DNA of 64,000 bases from Sepioteuthis lessoniana (Eukaryota; Mollusca; Cephalopoda; Myopsida; Loliginidae), in contig OY757916.1 in NCBI GenBank assembly GCA_963585895.1, positions 18,903,223-18,967,222 on the forward strand. Direction: 5' to 3'. Of this stretch, positions 52,430-63,237 are shown piece by piece. The number at the start of each line of letters is the position of its first letter. The first letter of the stretch is position 1. A program made the position numbers and the translations under genes. The notes beneath the pieces are model-generated. The model saw only the letters and a list, made by a program, of their open reading frames with translations. It searched no databases and was not told the DNA's origin.

Positions 52430-53720
52430 ATGTAGAAGATCCTAACTGCAAAAATAAGAAAAGAGATCTATATTTCGCTTGAATGCCACGGGCTATTTCC
52501 TGAAGAACATAAAGAATGTCCCAATGAGAAAAGAGGAACAGATTAGCTATTATATTGAGACCAGCGTATTCTAAAGGAAGCAAAAACAAGGCGGAAAATG
52601 TAGCCATGGCATGGATTACAAAAAAGTCACATGACATGATCCTGCAAATGTGGATAATAGAATATCTGTAAATGTTCACGATGTCACAGTGAGTAATAAA
52701 ATTCATCACGAGAATCATGGAAAACCGAAGAATGGAATTTGCATTAGGAGGACGAACTCAAGCAGAGATTAAAAAAAATAAAAATAGATTATATAAATGA
52801 ATAAATTGATAAACAAGAAGGTATCTTTCAGGAAGACTTATGATCACCACTACTATTTCTCATAGCAATGACGCTAGTAAAATTATATACTAAGAAAATG
52901 TTAGGTGAATACAAGTTTACAAAGTTGCAAGAAAAAACACAACACCTTATGTATATGGATGATATTGAGATATCTGACAATTTTTTTTTTTTTTTAGACA
53001 GAAAAACATTTTTGTTCTGGTGTGACAATACCCTTCGGCCCCCCGAATACGTCGACTTCTTCGAACCATTTCGATCTTCTTGGCCGGTGATCAACTAGTG
53101 GTTCCGATAGGGGCATCGCACATTTCTTCATAGCTACAAGTAATACAATCAAGGGAGTGGGAGGAAAGAGAACAAACGAACAATATGCTTGGGTTAACTC
53201 AAAGCGCAAGAAGAGGAGTTATGTAACATTGCATTCCCTTGTGCATATGTAGACTAACGTTAGCGGGGATTTGTAGCGAAATTTCTACAAAGCTACAATG
53301 AATGCCAACCCATCTTGACCGGTCTTCTCTCACTGCTCTGGACTTTCTCTCATGCTGACTGGTCACTTCTGCTGTCCGGTGTCGACTGGCCACTCGCGTC
53401 AACCTTCGCCAACTGCCTTCTCTGAGTCCCTTTTCCAACTCCTCTCGCGTTCCCTTACCCACTTCCGGTCACGTCGAGATCGCGGGCTCAGGCCTTTGGT
53501 TTCGCGCCAAAACAGACAAAGGGATCGTCTGCTTGGCGGACCACATACATAGTGTTACACTGGACAAACGACTTCAATTGATTATCAAGTTCTCTTAACC
53601 ATAATTGAAAGAATTCTAAGCTGGCAGCATGAGCAATGGCACAAAAGTTCAATACAACACATATAGTAATCATAACCCGCCTACATAAACTTGGTAACGT
53701 GACAAAACATGGTCAATGAT
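52430..53720 (+). mobile_element. R4-like LINE reverse transcriptase fragment, split by a solo LTR
   Basis: Plus-strand text corresponds to the RT domain of this LINE group: SHMILQMWIIEYL.MFTMSQ.VIKF, NRRMEFALGGRTQAEI, and after frame shifts MTLVKLYTKKMLGEYKFTKL and HLMYMDDIEI (motif C, MDD). Weakly related text resumes after the LTR (LDKRLQLIIKF). It is dead. It is the only RT portion of this family in the window. Confidence 0.7.
53021..53559. mobile_element. Solo LTR, family c (fossil), inside the LINE
   Basis: 539 bp, TGTGACAATACCC to ATAGTGTTACA, GC-richer than its surroundings, with exact CTGG duplications at 53017-53020 and 53560-53563. Both flanks are LINE sequence, so it postdates the LINE. 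No second copy is in the window. Confidence 0.75.
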
Positions 53721-53748
53721 TTCTACATAATCTGACCATTTCTCTTGC

Positions 53749-54765
53749 CCAGTCGGCTGGGGCTGTTGATTACACCGACTGCTTCTCTGCAGAGGTGTAA
53801 GACACCTCCACCCAAAAAAAAACGTATATCCTGGATATGACACTAAAAAATCTGATGCTGAGTATTCCTTCATTGCCATCGCTCCCTAGTCCACTCTGTT
53901 CCGAAGTGGTAGTACCTGATAGGGTTCTATCTATAGGTCAAATAGAACACAACTGTGTACTAAGGCTAAACTGAATTGTTTGAAATAGAACTCTTTTGAT
54001 ATTAAACAGCGTACTTATGCTAAACCGAATTGTTTAAAATAGAACTGATTTTAACATAGAAACTGTGTGTTTATGCTAAACTGAATTGTTTGAAATAGAA
54101 CTGTTTTGACATTTAACTGTGTGTAAACAAAAAACTATACCCATACTAAACTGTATTGTTTGAAATATAACTGTTTATATGCATAAAATGTATTTGGCAT
54201 TAATAACTTACAATGGTTGATGTGTAATATAGATGCCGAGGGATTTCGTTTTATATAACTAACCTTTTGGTTTAGTTAGGCTGAGAACCTTTCGCTTAGC
54301 GCATGGGTTAGTTAGGTGCAACATTAACGCAGGTGTTCACGCGCGTGCGGAGAGGGTGTCATTCAGAGATGTCAAACTAAAAATCCCAGATAGGAATTTT
54401 ACCAGGGGATGTGAATGACGTCACGCACCGGAAGCGTGGGCTGAGATTTGAGAAAAAGCAGTGAGTTGAGTTCTTGCCTCGGAGGAAGAAGGTTGACTGT
54501 CGGGGCTCGCCGAGACCAGACCAGTAGTTTGAGGCTTGGGGCCGCACGTGGTGGTGGTGGGGTGCAGATGGAAAAGTCAGCATAGAAATATTGTGCCGCT
54601 CTCTCTTCATGTCGAATTACCTTTAACTCAAAGGTAATAAAAAGTTTCGTGCCGGAACAAAGAAGCCGCAATTTTTTTCATGTTTTCGGATTCCCTGTGT
54701 CCATTTCACACATCCGTATATCTGGCTATGTAACAGACGTGCCATAAAACCAAACCAAAACAAAT
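53749..54765 (+). mobile_element. D repeat copy, interrupted in its tail by a solo LTR
   Basis: Head CAGTCGGCTGGGGCTGTTGA, shortened central block (CCGAAGTGGTAGTACCTGAT), several internal units, and the tail to CAATGGTTGATG. After the LTR it resumes TGCCATAAAACCAAACC. Confidence 0.9.
54223..54733 (+). mobile_element. Solo LTR, family a (fossil), copy 4
   Basis: TGTAATATAGATG to CTGGCTATGTAACA, with GGTAATAAAAAGTTTCG and GAATGACGTCACGCACCG. The flanks GATG and GACG are a near-exact 4-bp duplication within the D tail. Confidence 0.9.
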
Positions 54766-55424
54766 TGACCATTTCTCAAATGACCAACCTTCAGCGGAAG
54801 AGACAAATGTTAAGATCAGTCTGTTCCAAGTAAAGGCCTGGTAATCATGCATCGAATGACTTTGGCTAGAAGTGGGTTTGTAGAAAGACCTAAAATACAC
54901 CTATTGAGAAAATATATTTAAAAGGAATTTTTAGGGATATGCAATAATTAGATAATAAACAACTACACATATTTCTAGGATTCAATGATTATTTCTTATC
55001 GATTTGAAAATAGAGAAAATATCCTTGTAAAAATCAATCAGAAAATGATTTCAGCTTTTATAAAAAATCCCATCAATAAAATGAAAATATTTAAGAAAAA
55101 GAAATAATTATGAGATTCAGAAAAATGATAATTCTGATTACATTCAAAAGTTTTATTTCCTGATTCTTTTATCATAGTCAGAGGGTTAACTTTCCTTTAC
55201 TCAATTGAATATGAAGAATTTTAAGGCAATTTCAAGACCTTTATTACAAGTTTTTTAGTTGTTTGACTCGCTCAAATAATAATTCTTGAAAAATATATTT
55301 GACAATATAATTCTATGCTCTCTTTTCAAACTGAAATAATGCATTTTGAAAACTAACATCAAAATAATTAAGGAACTTCTGTCGACGTAAGCATCATAAA
55401 ATAGAAAAAAAATTTATAATCATT
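54766..55424. other. No feature recognised
   Basis: AT-rich, no coding region or repeat family recognised. Confidence 0.4.
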
Positions 55425-55805
55425 TAATTGCATATAGTAATATGGTTTCAAGTATTCCGATCTAATACCAATAATTTATACAAAATTATATGGTTATGAG
55501 TAACTATTTCTATTTATTGGCCTTGTGAGTAGAGTGCTCGCCAGTGGTCCGGGAGACCTGAGTTCAATTCCAGGTCGAGTCATACCAAAGACTTTAAAAA
55601 TAGTACTCGATACCTCATAGCATAACACTCAGCAATATAAGGTGCGTATCAAGGATGAAGTGGAGCAATCCTGGGAAAGAAGTAGTGCCCTCCCCTACAC
55701 TTCGGTGTAGTAGCTATTGAAAAGGGAGCCTTCTGGTTGGCCTCGACTAAAGGGAGACAACTTTACTTTTACTTTTATTTCTATTTAATTATAATCATTT
55801 GTTTG
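55425..55805 (-). mobile_element. D internal region, split by SINE A
   Basis: ATATGGTTTCAAGTATTCCG and ATCTAATACCAATAATTT before the SINE, and AATTATAATCATTTGTTTGC after it. Confidence 0.65.
55517..55775 (+). mobile_element. SINE A copy with a perfect 12-bp target duplication
   Basis: Head TTGTGAGTAGAGTGCTCGCC, B box GTTCAATTCC, and the tail GGGAGACAACTTTACTTTTA. TATTTCTATTTA occurs at 55505-55516 and 55776-55787. Confidence 0.95.
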
Positions 55806-55819
55806 CAGTCATTTGGTTT

Positions 55820-56068
55820 GGTTTGGTTTGGTTTGGTTTCTTTGTTTAATGGCATATCAACTCTTTTTAGGTTATTTAATGCCAAAGCCATTCTCCTAGA
55901 AGAACAGTAGTGGTACTATTTAACCCATAGCTGGGAGGATAAGGGGGTTCATACCTTTCCCAAGGGTATTTGTCCGAAAGTGAACGTAATAGCGTGACTG
56001 GAGTACGAACTCGCGTACTACGATTCCGCAGTCCATCGCTTTAACCATTACACCACGAGGACACCCCC
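55820..56068 (-). mobile_element. SINE B copy with a 14-bp target duplication
   Basis: Inverted, near-consensus: tail TTAATGGCATATCAACTC, core, head CGCAGTCCATCGCTTTAACC then CACGAGGACACC. CAGTCATTTGGGTT-type flanks (55806-55819, 56069-56082) match at 13 of 14. Confidence 0.95.
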
Positions 56069-56124
56069 CAGTCATTTAGGTTCAAGCAACTAATTATAAT
56101 AATAATAATAATAATACTCCTTTG

Positions 56125-56360
56125 GATTGCTTGCTTGTTTAATGACATCGCAACATTTGTGGGTTATTTAATGCTAAAGTTATCCTTGAAGAAGCAAAGT
56201 AGTGGCACAATCTATCCCATAGCAAGAGGTATAAGTGGGTTCATTCTTTTCCCAAGGGTATTAGTCGAAAAATGAAGGTAATAGCGCAGCTGGAATTCAA
56301 ACTCGCATACTCTGACTTTGTTTTCCAGAACGTTAGCCACTGCACCGCGGGGACATCTTA
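56125..56360 (-). mobile_element. SINE B copy, diverged
   Basis: Tail GTTTAATGACATCGCAAC, core CCCAAGGGTATTAGTCG, and head GGAATTCAAACTCGCATACT then CACTGCACCGCGGGGACA. Confidence 0.85.
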
Positions 56361-56583
56361 ATAATTCACCTATTACTTTTTAATAATCACCTATTCTAAT
56401 AACTCCACCAAATTTTTTTTTTTTTTCATTGAAAGATAATACGCTTTGATTTGCCCCTCCAAATATATTAGAATTTAACTTATAGCATTCGAAATATTCA
56501 ATCATAATTCTGTATAAGATGCAAGTCCTGCAGTCTGAACAGTTAATTTTTGCCCGTCGTACTCATCATCATCATCATCATCA

Positions 56584-57735
56584 TCATATCGCGCTGGTAG
56601 CACAGATATCCCTGACCCTCTCTCGCCACTCCTCCCTATCGTTCATCGCCCTAGGCAGATCCTCAGGACAGCATCCCGTATCCTCACATAGCTGCTGAAT
56701 GTACATTCGTACTGGTCGTCCTGCTTTTGCGCGGCCATGTGTGGGGATCCATAAGAGTACATCTCTTATGAGTTCATCTCTGCTTCTCCAGCAGTGTCCT
56801 GCATGTCTGGTTCGTCTAACTTGAATAGTTTTCGTGATAGGGGGCAGGTGGCCGTACAGTTGGTGTCTTGTGGGGTGTTGCTGCCAGGACTTGTTCAGGA
56901 TTGCACGTAGCATTCTTGTGTAATTGCTATCTAGCTTCTTCTCCAGCCGTTTTGTAAGCGTCCATGTAGTGCAGCCATATAGCAGTATCGATGTGACCGC
57001 TGCCTGGAAGAAACTGCGTTTCATTTTATCGGTTAGGTCTGATTTCCATATAATCGATAGCCTATTGATAGCTGCCCATGCTTTCGTTAACATCGTTTCG
57101 ATGTCCTTTTCGGTTGATTCGACGCTGCTTCCTAGGTAAGTGAATTTGTCAACTAGTTTAAGAGGGGTTCCTTCTAGAGTGGAGATGTCCCCTGTTTGGT
57201 TATAGCACATATATTCCGTTTTGTGTGCATTAACATAGAGGCCTATGCTTGCTGCTGCTCGTTCCAAACTATGCAGAAGTGTTTCGGCTTGGTCAGGTGT
57301 ATTTGCCAGTATCGCTATGTCATCGGCGTAGTCGGCGTCGGTAATTGTTTTTGCGGGGTACCTTCTGCTTCTTTTCTTCGTCAGTTCGAAGCCATTCTCT
57401 TTGATTTTGTCAATCGATGTTCTAAGTACGTAGTCTAGACAAATGATAAAGAGGTACGGGGCCAGTGTGTCCCCTTGTAGTACTCCTGCTACAATGTCAA
57501 AGTATTCTGTGTCTCCATCCGGTGATCGTACTTTTACTTTAGTGTTTCTAAAGAGAATCGTTATTGCCGCTACGGTTTCTTTAGGTATGCCGTACGCTAG
57601 TAGGATTTGTTCCATCTTACCTCTGTGAATGGAATCGAAAGCCTTGGTAAAGTCGACAAATATTAATGTCGCTTGCAGGTTCTTTGCCCGTACACCTTCA
57701 AGGATTCTACGGATGGTTAATATTTGTGAGTTCAT
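56584..57735 (-). pseudogene. RTE LINE reverse transcriptase, motif A to C-terminus
   Basis: 383 open codons. RT motif A is FVDFTKAFDSIHR (Asp at about residue 28), motif B is LQGDTLAPYLF (about 86-96), and motif C is YADDIAIL (136-143). NAHKTEYMCYN follows. The post-RT domain has KLVDKFTYLGSSV and LLYGCTTWTLTKR, then HLPPITKTIQVRRTRHAGHC and CCPEDLPRAMNDREEWRERV. The first RT motifs lie upstream across a stop, so the protein is incomplete. RTE-clade assignment is from the overall layout. Confidence 0.9.
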
Positions 57736-57870
57736 GGATCTATTTCTTCGGAAGCCATTTTAGTTTTTTCTAAGTATGTTATCGATTTTGGGTTCTATGC
57801 GGTTTCGTAGTAGGGCATTGTAGATTTTGGCTGCTATGGATGTAAGTGTTATGCCTCGGTAGTTTTTGGC

Positions 57871-58218
57871 TTATCCGAGGTCTCCCTTTTTAGGGAAGGG
57901 GAGTATGCATCCCTTCATCCATCTATCTATCGGGTTTTGGTTGTATACTGCGTTGCAGTGTCGGAGCAGTAAGTCGTCGAATTGTCTGGTCTTCCATACT
58001 TCCGGGGGAATTTCGTCCAGCCCTGCAGCTTTCCTATTTTTAATTTTTCTGAGAACCGAGTCGAGTTCTTCTTGTGTGAACGGTCCTAGTTTAATGTCTA
58101 ATTGTTTGCTAATTATTCTGGTGATTGGTTCATGTGTTATTTTTGGTGGGTTTCCACGTAAATTTTCGAAGTGCTGTTTCCACAGTTTTATTCTTTCTTG
58201 TTGGTTTGCAGCTTTCAA
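57871..58218 (-). pseudogene. RTE LINE linker and RT N-terminal segment
   Basis: 115 codons. It includes RKIKNRKAAGLDEIPPEVWK and DRWMKGCILPFPKKGD, typical of the region just before and within RT motif 1-2. The frame ends at a stop just after GDLG, where related copies continue into AKNYRGI. Confidence 0.85.
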
Positions 58219-58242
58219 TTTTGCTTTGGCTGTGTTCTTTCT

Positions 58243-58929
58243 TCACCTCACTTCGTTTATTGTTTGCCAGGCTATTCTAGATTGTCTATCTTCCACCGAG
58301 TCTCTAATCTTGTCTATCTGATTTTGAATGTATTCTGTCTGTTCCTTTATATATATGCCTGCTAATTGATATTGTGCCGTTTTTAGTTTTAAGGCATTTG
58401 TGTTTGTTGGGTTTTTTCGATAGTTTTTGGAGGCTGTTTTCACTAGTGCACGTTTTTCTCTCACCGCTAAAGTTTCCCATGGGACTCTATATTTAGTTTT
58501 AATTTTTGTTGGAATGTATTTTGCTGCTGCCTCGAGGTGTGCATTGACGAAATTTTCATATTCGTCGTTTGGTGTACTTTTTTCCGTTTTTTCTTGTAGC
58601 GTTTCGAATCTGTTTCTTAATTCTAATACGTATTTATCTCTTATATCTTTGTTGTTCAATAGGGCCCAGTCATAGTGTTTGGTGGTTGCTGTTCGTTTGG
58701 CGTTTTTTCGTAGGCTTAACCGTATTTTCGCCGTGACTATTCGGTGATCGGTGGACACACCCTCAAAAGAGGAGTATGCCTCGCAATTCAATGCACTATT
58801 TTTCCATTTCTTGTTTATAAGGACGTAGTCTATCTGAGCTTTAGTATTGTTTGCGTACGTGTATGTCCATAGTTTGCCCTCTCTTTTTTGGTAGTTTGTA
58901 TTGAGGCATGCTAGTCTATTTTCTATCAT
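58243..58929 (-). pseudogene. RTE LINE endonuclease C-terminal segment
   Basis: 228 codons. WTYTYANNTKAQIDYVLINK and FEGVSTDHRIVTAKIRL carry the QIDYVL and DHR motifs of APE-type endonucleases. A lysine-rich linker follows (TASKNYRKNPTNTNALKLK). The N-terminal half of the endonuclease is missing through 5' truncation. Confidence 0.85.
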
Positions 58930-59039
58930 GAAATCTGTTAGATGTTGCCCATTCCTATTTGACGTGTTGTGGAAGCTGTATTTGTTGTTTCCGTTTTTCC
59001 TGATTTGGGCATGGCGGAGAGATGAATGCCCGTCGTACT

Positions 59040-59287
59040 AAATAAAAGTTAAATCCAGTAATTGCCATTAACGTTAACTGATTTCTTGTGGAATTACAGA
59101 ACAAATGGTACATAGTCTTTGATTATGTACGTGTTTTAGTAGTTAGGAACCTCTTTGACTTCATTAATGGATAAACTTAATTTAATCATTATTAATTTTG
59201 ATGACGTTTCTTTGGACTGTTAGTCAACGTCAGTGAGAAAACAGCCCTGTAGATTGACGCCCGTGTGAGTTGCGATAAATAGAGAAT
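59040..59287. other. No feature recognised
   Basis: Short unassigned spacer between two RTE copies in opposite orientation. Confidence 0.4.
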
Positions 59288-59946
59288 ATATGTGCTATAA
59301 TCAAACAGGTGACATCTCCACACCAGACGGAACCCCTCTTAAACTAGTAGACAAATTCACTTACCTTGGAAGCAGCGTCTCATCAACCGAAAAGAACATC
59401 GACACGCGGCTAACAAAGGCATGGAAAGCTATCAATAAGCTATCGATCATATGGAAATCAGACCTAACCGATAAAATGAAACGCAGTTTCTTCCAGGCAG
59501 CTGTCGTATCGATACTGCTGTATGGCTGCACTACTTGGACGCTAACAAAACGGCTGGAGAAGAAGCTAGACGGCACAATCTTTCTATGCAGGCGTCAATC
59601 TACAAGAATGCTGCGAGCAATATTGAACAAGTCCTGACGGCAACACCCCACAACACACCAACTATACGGCCACCTGCCTCCCATCACGAAAACTATCCAA
59701 GTGAGACGAACCAGACATGCAGGACACTGCTGGAGAAGCAGGGACGAGCTCATAAGTGATGTACTCCTATGGACCCCCACATGTGGTCGGGCAAAAGCAG
59801 GACGACCAGCATGAACATACATTCAGCAGCTATGTGAGGATACGGGATGTGGCCCTGAATACGTACCGGAGGCGATGAATGATAGGGAAAAGTGGCGAGA
59901 GAGGGTCAGGGATATCCGTGCTACCAGAACGACATGATGATGATGA
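59288..59946 (+). mobile_element. RTE-like LINE 3' end
   Basis: The frame from 59290 encodes CYNQTGDISTPDGTPLKLVD, FTYLGSSVSSTEKNIDTRLT, IWKSDLTDKMKRSFFQAA, LLYGCTTWTLTKR. A ~27-bp insert (ACAATCTTTCTATGCAGGCG...) sits in place of the NY of DGNYTRMLRA. A stop follows LNKS. It ends in ATGATGATGAATAATGG. Confidence 0.9.
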
Positions 59947-59994
59947 ATAATGGTTGACATTACCAAAAATAAGTAAAAAAAAATATACAGTTCA

Positions 59995-60262
59995 TTTATA
60001 CAAGGTTTTATGGTATCAAGTATTCCCATCGAATACAAATAATTTTCTAACTGGTCTATTTTACCCAAAGATGGGGGGGCTAACAGGTGCTACCAATCCA
60101 CGTAAGAGTGAACCAGGGAGCAATGGCAATGAAGGAATGAGTTCACACTCCCCAGGTTTCCAGGACTGGAGCTTGACCATCAGATTTAATTAAGTTTCAT
60201 ACCAAGGAGACCATCTTTTTTGTGGGGAGGGGTCGCACCCATGCCGTAAAGTACCAGTTCTG
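59995..60262 (-). mobile_element. D repeat copy (head half), left partner
   Basis: Internal unit, GCAATGGCAATGAAGGAATG block, CAGGACTGGAGCTTGACCAT, and a damaged head. Faces the plus copy at 60272. Confidence 0.75.
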
Positions 60263-60581
60263 ACCAAGACTATGTTTCCCCGCACTCTTTTATTTTAGAA
60301 TACGCCAAATCTATCTTATGCGGGGGAATAAGACCCGCCACCCAATCAAAAGGATTATCACACAAAACGTCATCCATTTACGAGGATCCGATTATGAAGT
60401 TTCAGGGAATATGAACTCACCCCTTCGTTGCTATTACTCCAAGATCCACTGACCCAGAATTGTAGTACTTGAAATGAACAATCTATGGGTGAAAAAGATC
60501 TTTTTGAAAAGGAATTGTTTAAACCAATCAAACCAGTGGAAATTATTAGTACCAGACAGGAATACTTGATATTACATATAA

Positions 60582-60835
60582 GTTGGTGCCCAAAGTTGAG
60601 GGTTACACGAAGGCTCCCTTTTCGATAGCTCCAACACCAAGGTGTAGGGGAGGGTGCGACTCGATTCCCTGGATTGCTCCACTTTACCCTTGATCAATAC
60701 CTTATAATGCTGAGTGTTAAGCAAGGAGGCATCAAGTACCATTTTTCGAATCTTTGGTATGACTTGAACTGGGATTGAACGCAGGCTCTCTTGGGCCATT
60801 GGCGAACACTCTAACCATTAAGCCAATGTCCGGTA
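60582..60835 (-). mobile_element. SINE A copy with a perfect 13-bp target duplication
   Basis: Inverted. GATTGAACGCAGG is the altered B box and CCATTAAGCCAATG is the head end. ATATTACATATAA occurs at 60569-60581 and 60836-60848. Confidence 0.95.
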
Positions 60836-60879
60836 ATATTACATATAATTGAGTATAAATTATTAATATTAGATATTTG

Positions 60880-61107
60880 CTTGTTTAAAAGGATATCAAC
60901 CTTTTTGGGTTATTTAATGCCAAATGAATCCTTCTTGAAGAACAGTAGTGGTACTATTTAATCCACAGATAGGAGTATAAGGGGATTCATACCTTTCCCA
61001 GGGATATTTGTCCAAAACTGAATGTAATTGCACGACTGAAGTTCGAACTCGCTTACAACGATTTGGCAGTCCAGGACTTTAACCATTACACCACGAGGAT
61101 ACCCTCT
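60880..61107 (-). mobile_element. SINE B copy with a ~14-bp target duplication
   Basis: Inverted, complete. Flanks ATATTAGATATTTG (60866-60879) and GTATTAGATACTTG (61108-61121) match at 12 of 14. Confidence 0.9.
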
Positions 61108-61345
61108 AGTATTAGATACTTGATACCATATATAATTGCGTATAAATTATTAGTACTAGATAGGAATACTTGATATCTTATGACTGTAAACAAATGATCA
61201 CAGATGAATAAAGAAAGAAATGAGCAATAACGAAAATCCAAAGTAACATTGAAAATGTAGTGACGATTATAATCATGCATTCAAAAATTAATCAAATTCC
61301 TACGTTAAATAACCCATAATGAGTTGATATGCCGTTAAACAAATA

Positions 61346-61527
61346 AAGTAAACCAAATTAAAAGAGTAGTGCACATTGGATTATCAAGAATAAGAAAAAA
61401 CAATTCTGAATCCTAATCACCTGATGACACGCCATGGGACACGTTAAAGAGTAAGGCCCATTACTCCCATCTCTCACAAACCGTTGAAGATAGTTTGTAG
61501 TGGATTGCGAAAAGGGCTCATTGCATG

Positions 61528-61530
<3 letters not shown>
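61346..61530. other. No feature recognised
   Basis: Short unassigned segment before a TA repeat (61531-61571). Confidence 0.4.

Positions 61531-61571
<41 letters not shown>
61531..61571. repeat. (TA)n microsatellite
   Basis: About 20 TA units at the 3' end of a LINE. Confidence 0.95.
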
Positions 61572-61573
<2 letters not shown>

Positions 61574-62238
61574 TCGTTATGTCGCGCCGTGAGCACAGAT
61601 TTCTCTGACTCACCTTTGCCATTCGTCTCTATCGTCCATCGCATTCGGCAGGTCTTCTAGAGAACATCCTGTGCTTGTACAGAGCTGTTGTAGATAAGTT
61701 CTAGCCGGATGTCTAACATCTGCACACCCGTGTAGTGTCAACAGAAGAATGTCGCTTACGAGCTCACCCTTACTTCTCCAGCAATCTCCTGCGTGTCTTA
61801 TTCGTCTGATTTGAATGGTTTTAAAGATGGTAGGTAGGTATCCTGTTTTATGGGATGTTACTTCCTGGATTTGTTGAATATAGCTCGTAATATTCTTGTG
61901 CAATTGCCGTCAAGCTTTTTCTCTATGCGCTTAGTCAGCGTCCGTTTGGTTCATCCATATTGTAGAATGGACACGACTGCTGCTTGGAAAAAATTCCGTT
62001 TTATTTTATCTGATTGGTTTGACCTCCATACGACCGATAACCTATCGATAGCTGTTCATGCCTTCGCTAGTCACGTACTCATGTCATTTTCAGTAGATGA
62101 GACTCTGCTTTCGAGGGAGGTAAATTTGTCCACGAATTTCAAGGAATCCGCTGTTAGGGTAGAAATGTCTATATGTTTGATTTTGATTAAAGCACATGTA
62201 CTCTGTTTTGTCCGCATTCTCCAGACTATGCTGCAAAA
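61571..62238 (-). mobile_element. RTE-like LINE 3' end, diverged
   Basis: The minus strand encodes GYLPTIFKTIQIRRIRHAGD, CWRSKGELVSDILLL, CTSTGCSLEDLPNAMDDRDE. Upstream KLDGNCTRILRAIF-, RFFQAA- and KFVDKF-like blocks occur in broken frames. It ends at ATCATCG near the TA repeat. Confidence 0.9.
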
Positions 62239-62302
62239 ATTATATATATATATATATACGGAATTAGGATCTCATCTTTTTACTTTTCTCTCATAACATA
62301 TA

Positions 62303-63205
62303 CATGGTGGAACGATAAAATTGTCTTCCTACAAAAAACAACACTAGAGCTTCATTTTAAAACTTCTATTGAAAAAATCAATTCAGGTAACTTGATTATG
62401 TAGTAGAGCTGACATCTATTCAATGTAGCCGCCTTCAGCCTCAATCACCATACGGATCCGGAACTGGGAGCATGCCTTTTTCACAAGCACCGGTGGGAGC
62501 TCGGTAAATACTCGGCGGATGACTGCGATTAGGCTGGGTTTGGTGTTTTGGGAGGTCATGTTGGTGATGTTCTCAACGTATGACCAAACGAAGTAGTCCG
62601 TCGGGTTCAGGTCGGGGGTGGAGGGGGGCCAGTGAGAGAAGGGTACAAAGTCGTAGCACTCCTTCTGAAGCCAAGCCTGGGTCTCTTTGGACTTGTGAGC
62701 CAGCGCCGTGTCCTGCTGCCACACCCAGGGTCTGCCACCGGCCACCTGATTGCACCAGGGGATCACCACACTCTTCAGCACATCCAGGTACACTTTGGTG
62801 TTGACTTTCAAGCCGACTTCGAAGATGCGAGGTGGCATGATGTGGCCCTCACTTAAAACCACACCAAAGACCATAACCGTAGCCGGAAATTTGTTTTAAT
62901 CACCCTGGGAACGTCCCTGTTATTCGTGGCAATCCAGATTTTCATTTTGAGGGTGCTGGCAATGGTCCTGTTGTCATAACTTGGATCGGTAGAGAGCATG
63001 AGTTGTACAGCGGCGCAACTCCGATCTCGCTCGTTGAACATTGTGTCACTTTCAGACATGATAGAAGGCTCCTATCGCTCTTGGGATTTGTACACAATTG
63101 GCCAACTAGTAGATAGTCTGTAACAAAAAAGAAAACTGGTTTTCATTAAACGGAAATGGAATTATGTCGTCTTTTCTAGAGCGACAATTTTATCGTCCCA
63201 CCCTG
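62303..63205 (-). mobile_element. IS630/Tc1/mariner transposon (DD37D type), paired TIRs
   Basis: 903 bp flanked by TA on both sides. TIRs are CATGGTGGAACGATAAAATT at left and, inverted, CAGGGTGGGACGATAAAATT at right (21 of 23 matching to GTC). A 152-codon frame (62874-62416) has WQQDTALAH and PPSTPDLNPTDYFVW, whose Asp residues are separated by 37 residues. This spacing is known for maT-like elements. An N-terminal helix-turn-helix frame lies at 63059-62853 (MSESDTMFNERDRSCAAVQL). The part carrying the first Asp is missing, so it is about 0.4 kb short and inactive. Confidence 0.9.
62416..62874 (-). pseudogene. Transposase catalytic domain, partial
   Basis: 152 codons: VLSEGHIMPPRIFEVGLKVN, then PWVWQQDTALAHKSKETQAW (Asp at residue 55), WPPSTPDLNPTDYFVWSYVE (Asp at residue 93), and IRRVFTELPPVLVKKACSQF at the C-terminal end. 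It lacks the DNA-binding domain, which is encoded by a separate overlapping frame. Confidence 0.85.
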
Positions 63206-63237
63206 TAGTTTATTAAGTTTTCTTAACTATTAAATAG

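Larger units (their letters stand above)
56564..59026 (-). mobile_element. RTE-like LINE, longest copy, with a perfect 13-bp target duplication
   Basis: 2463 bp. The 3' end is ATC repeats at 56564. The 5' end is truncated within the endonuclease at 59026. TGCCCGTCGTACT flanks it at 56551-56563 and 59027-59039. Coding order on the minus strand is endonuclease C-terminal part, linker, RT and C-terminal domain. Three in-frame interruptions separate the blocks: after INEVR, after KKGDLG, and just before NGFRRNRSMNSQ. This copy defines the family for the other RTE fragments here. Confidence 0.95.
60272..61345 (+). mobile_element. D repeat copy hosting SINE A and SINE B
   Basis: Damaged head, central block (GTTGCTATTACTCCAAGATC), and internal units. 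SINE A at 60582-60835 and SINE B at 60880-61107 interrupt it. More internal units (ATTAGTACTAGATAGGAATA) follow, then the tail TTAAATAACCCATAATGAGT...TGATATGCCGTTAA. Confidence 0.8.

Noticed and set aside
57866-58321. 151-codon plus-strand frame
   Set aside because: It is antisense to the LINE coding blocks.
59040-59290. Host promoter between oppositely oriented LINEs
   Set aside because: No supporting elements beyond AT-rich sequence.
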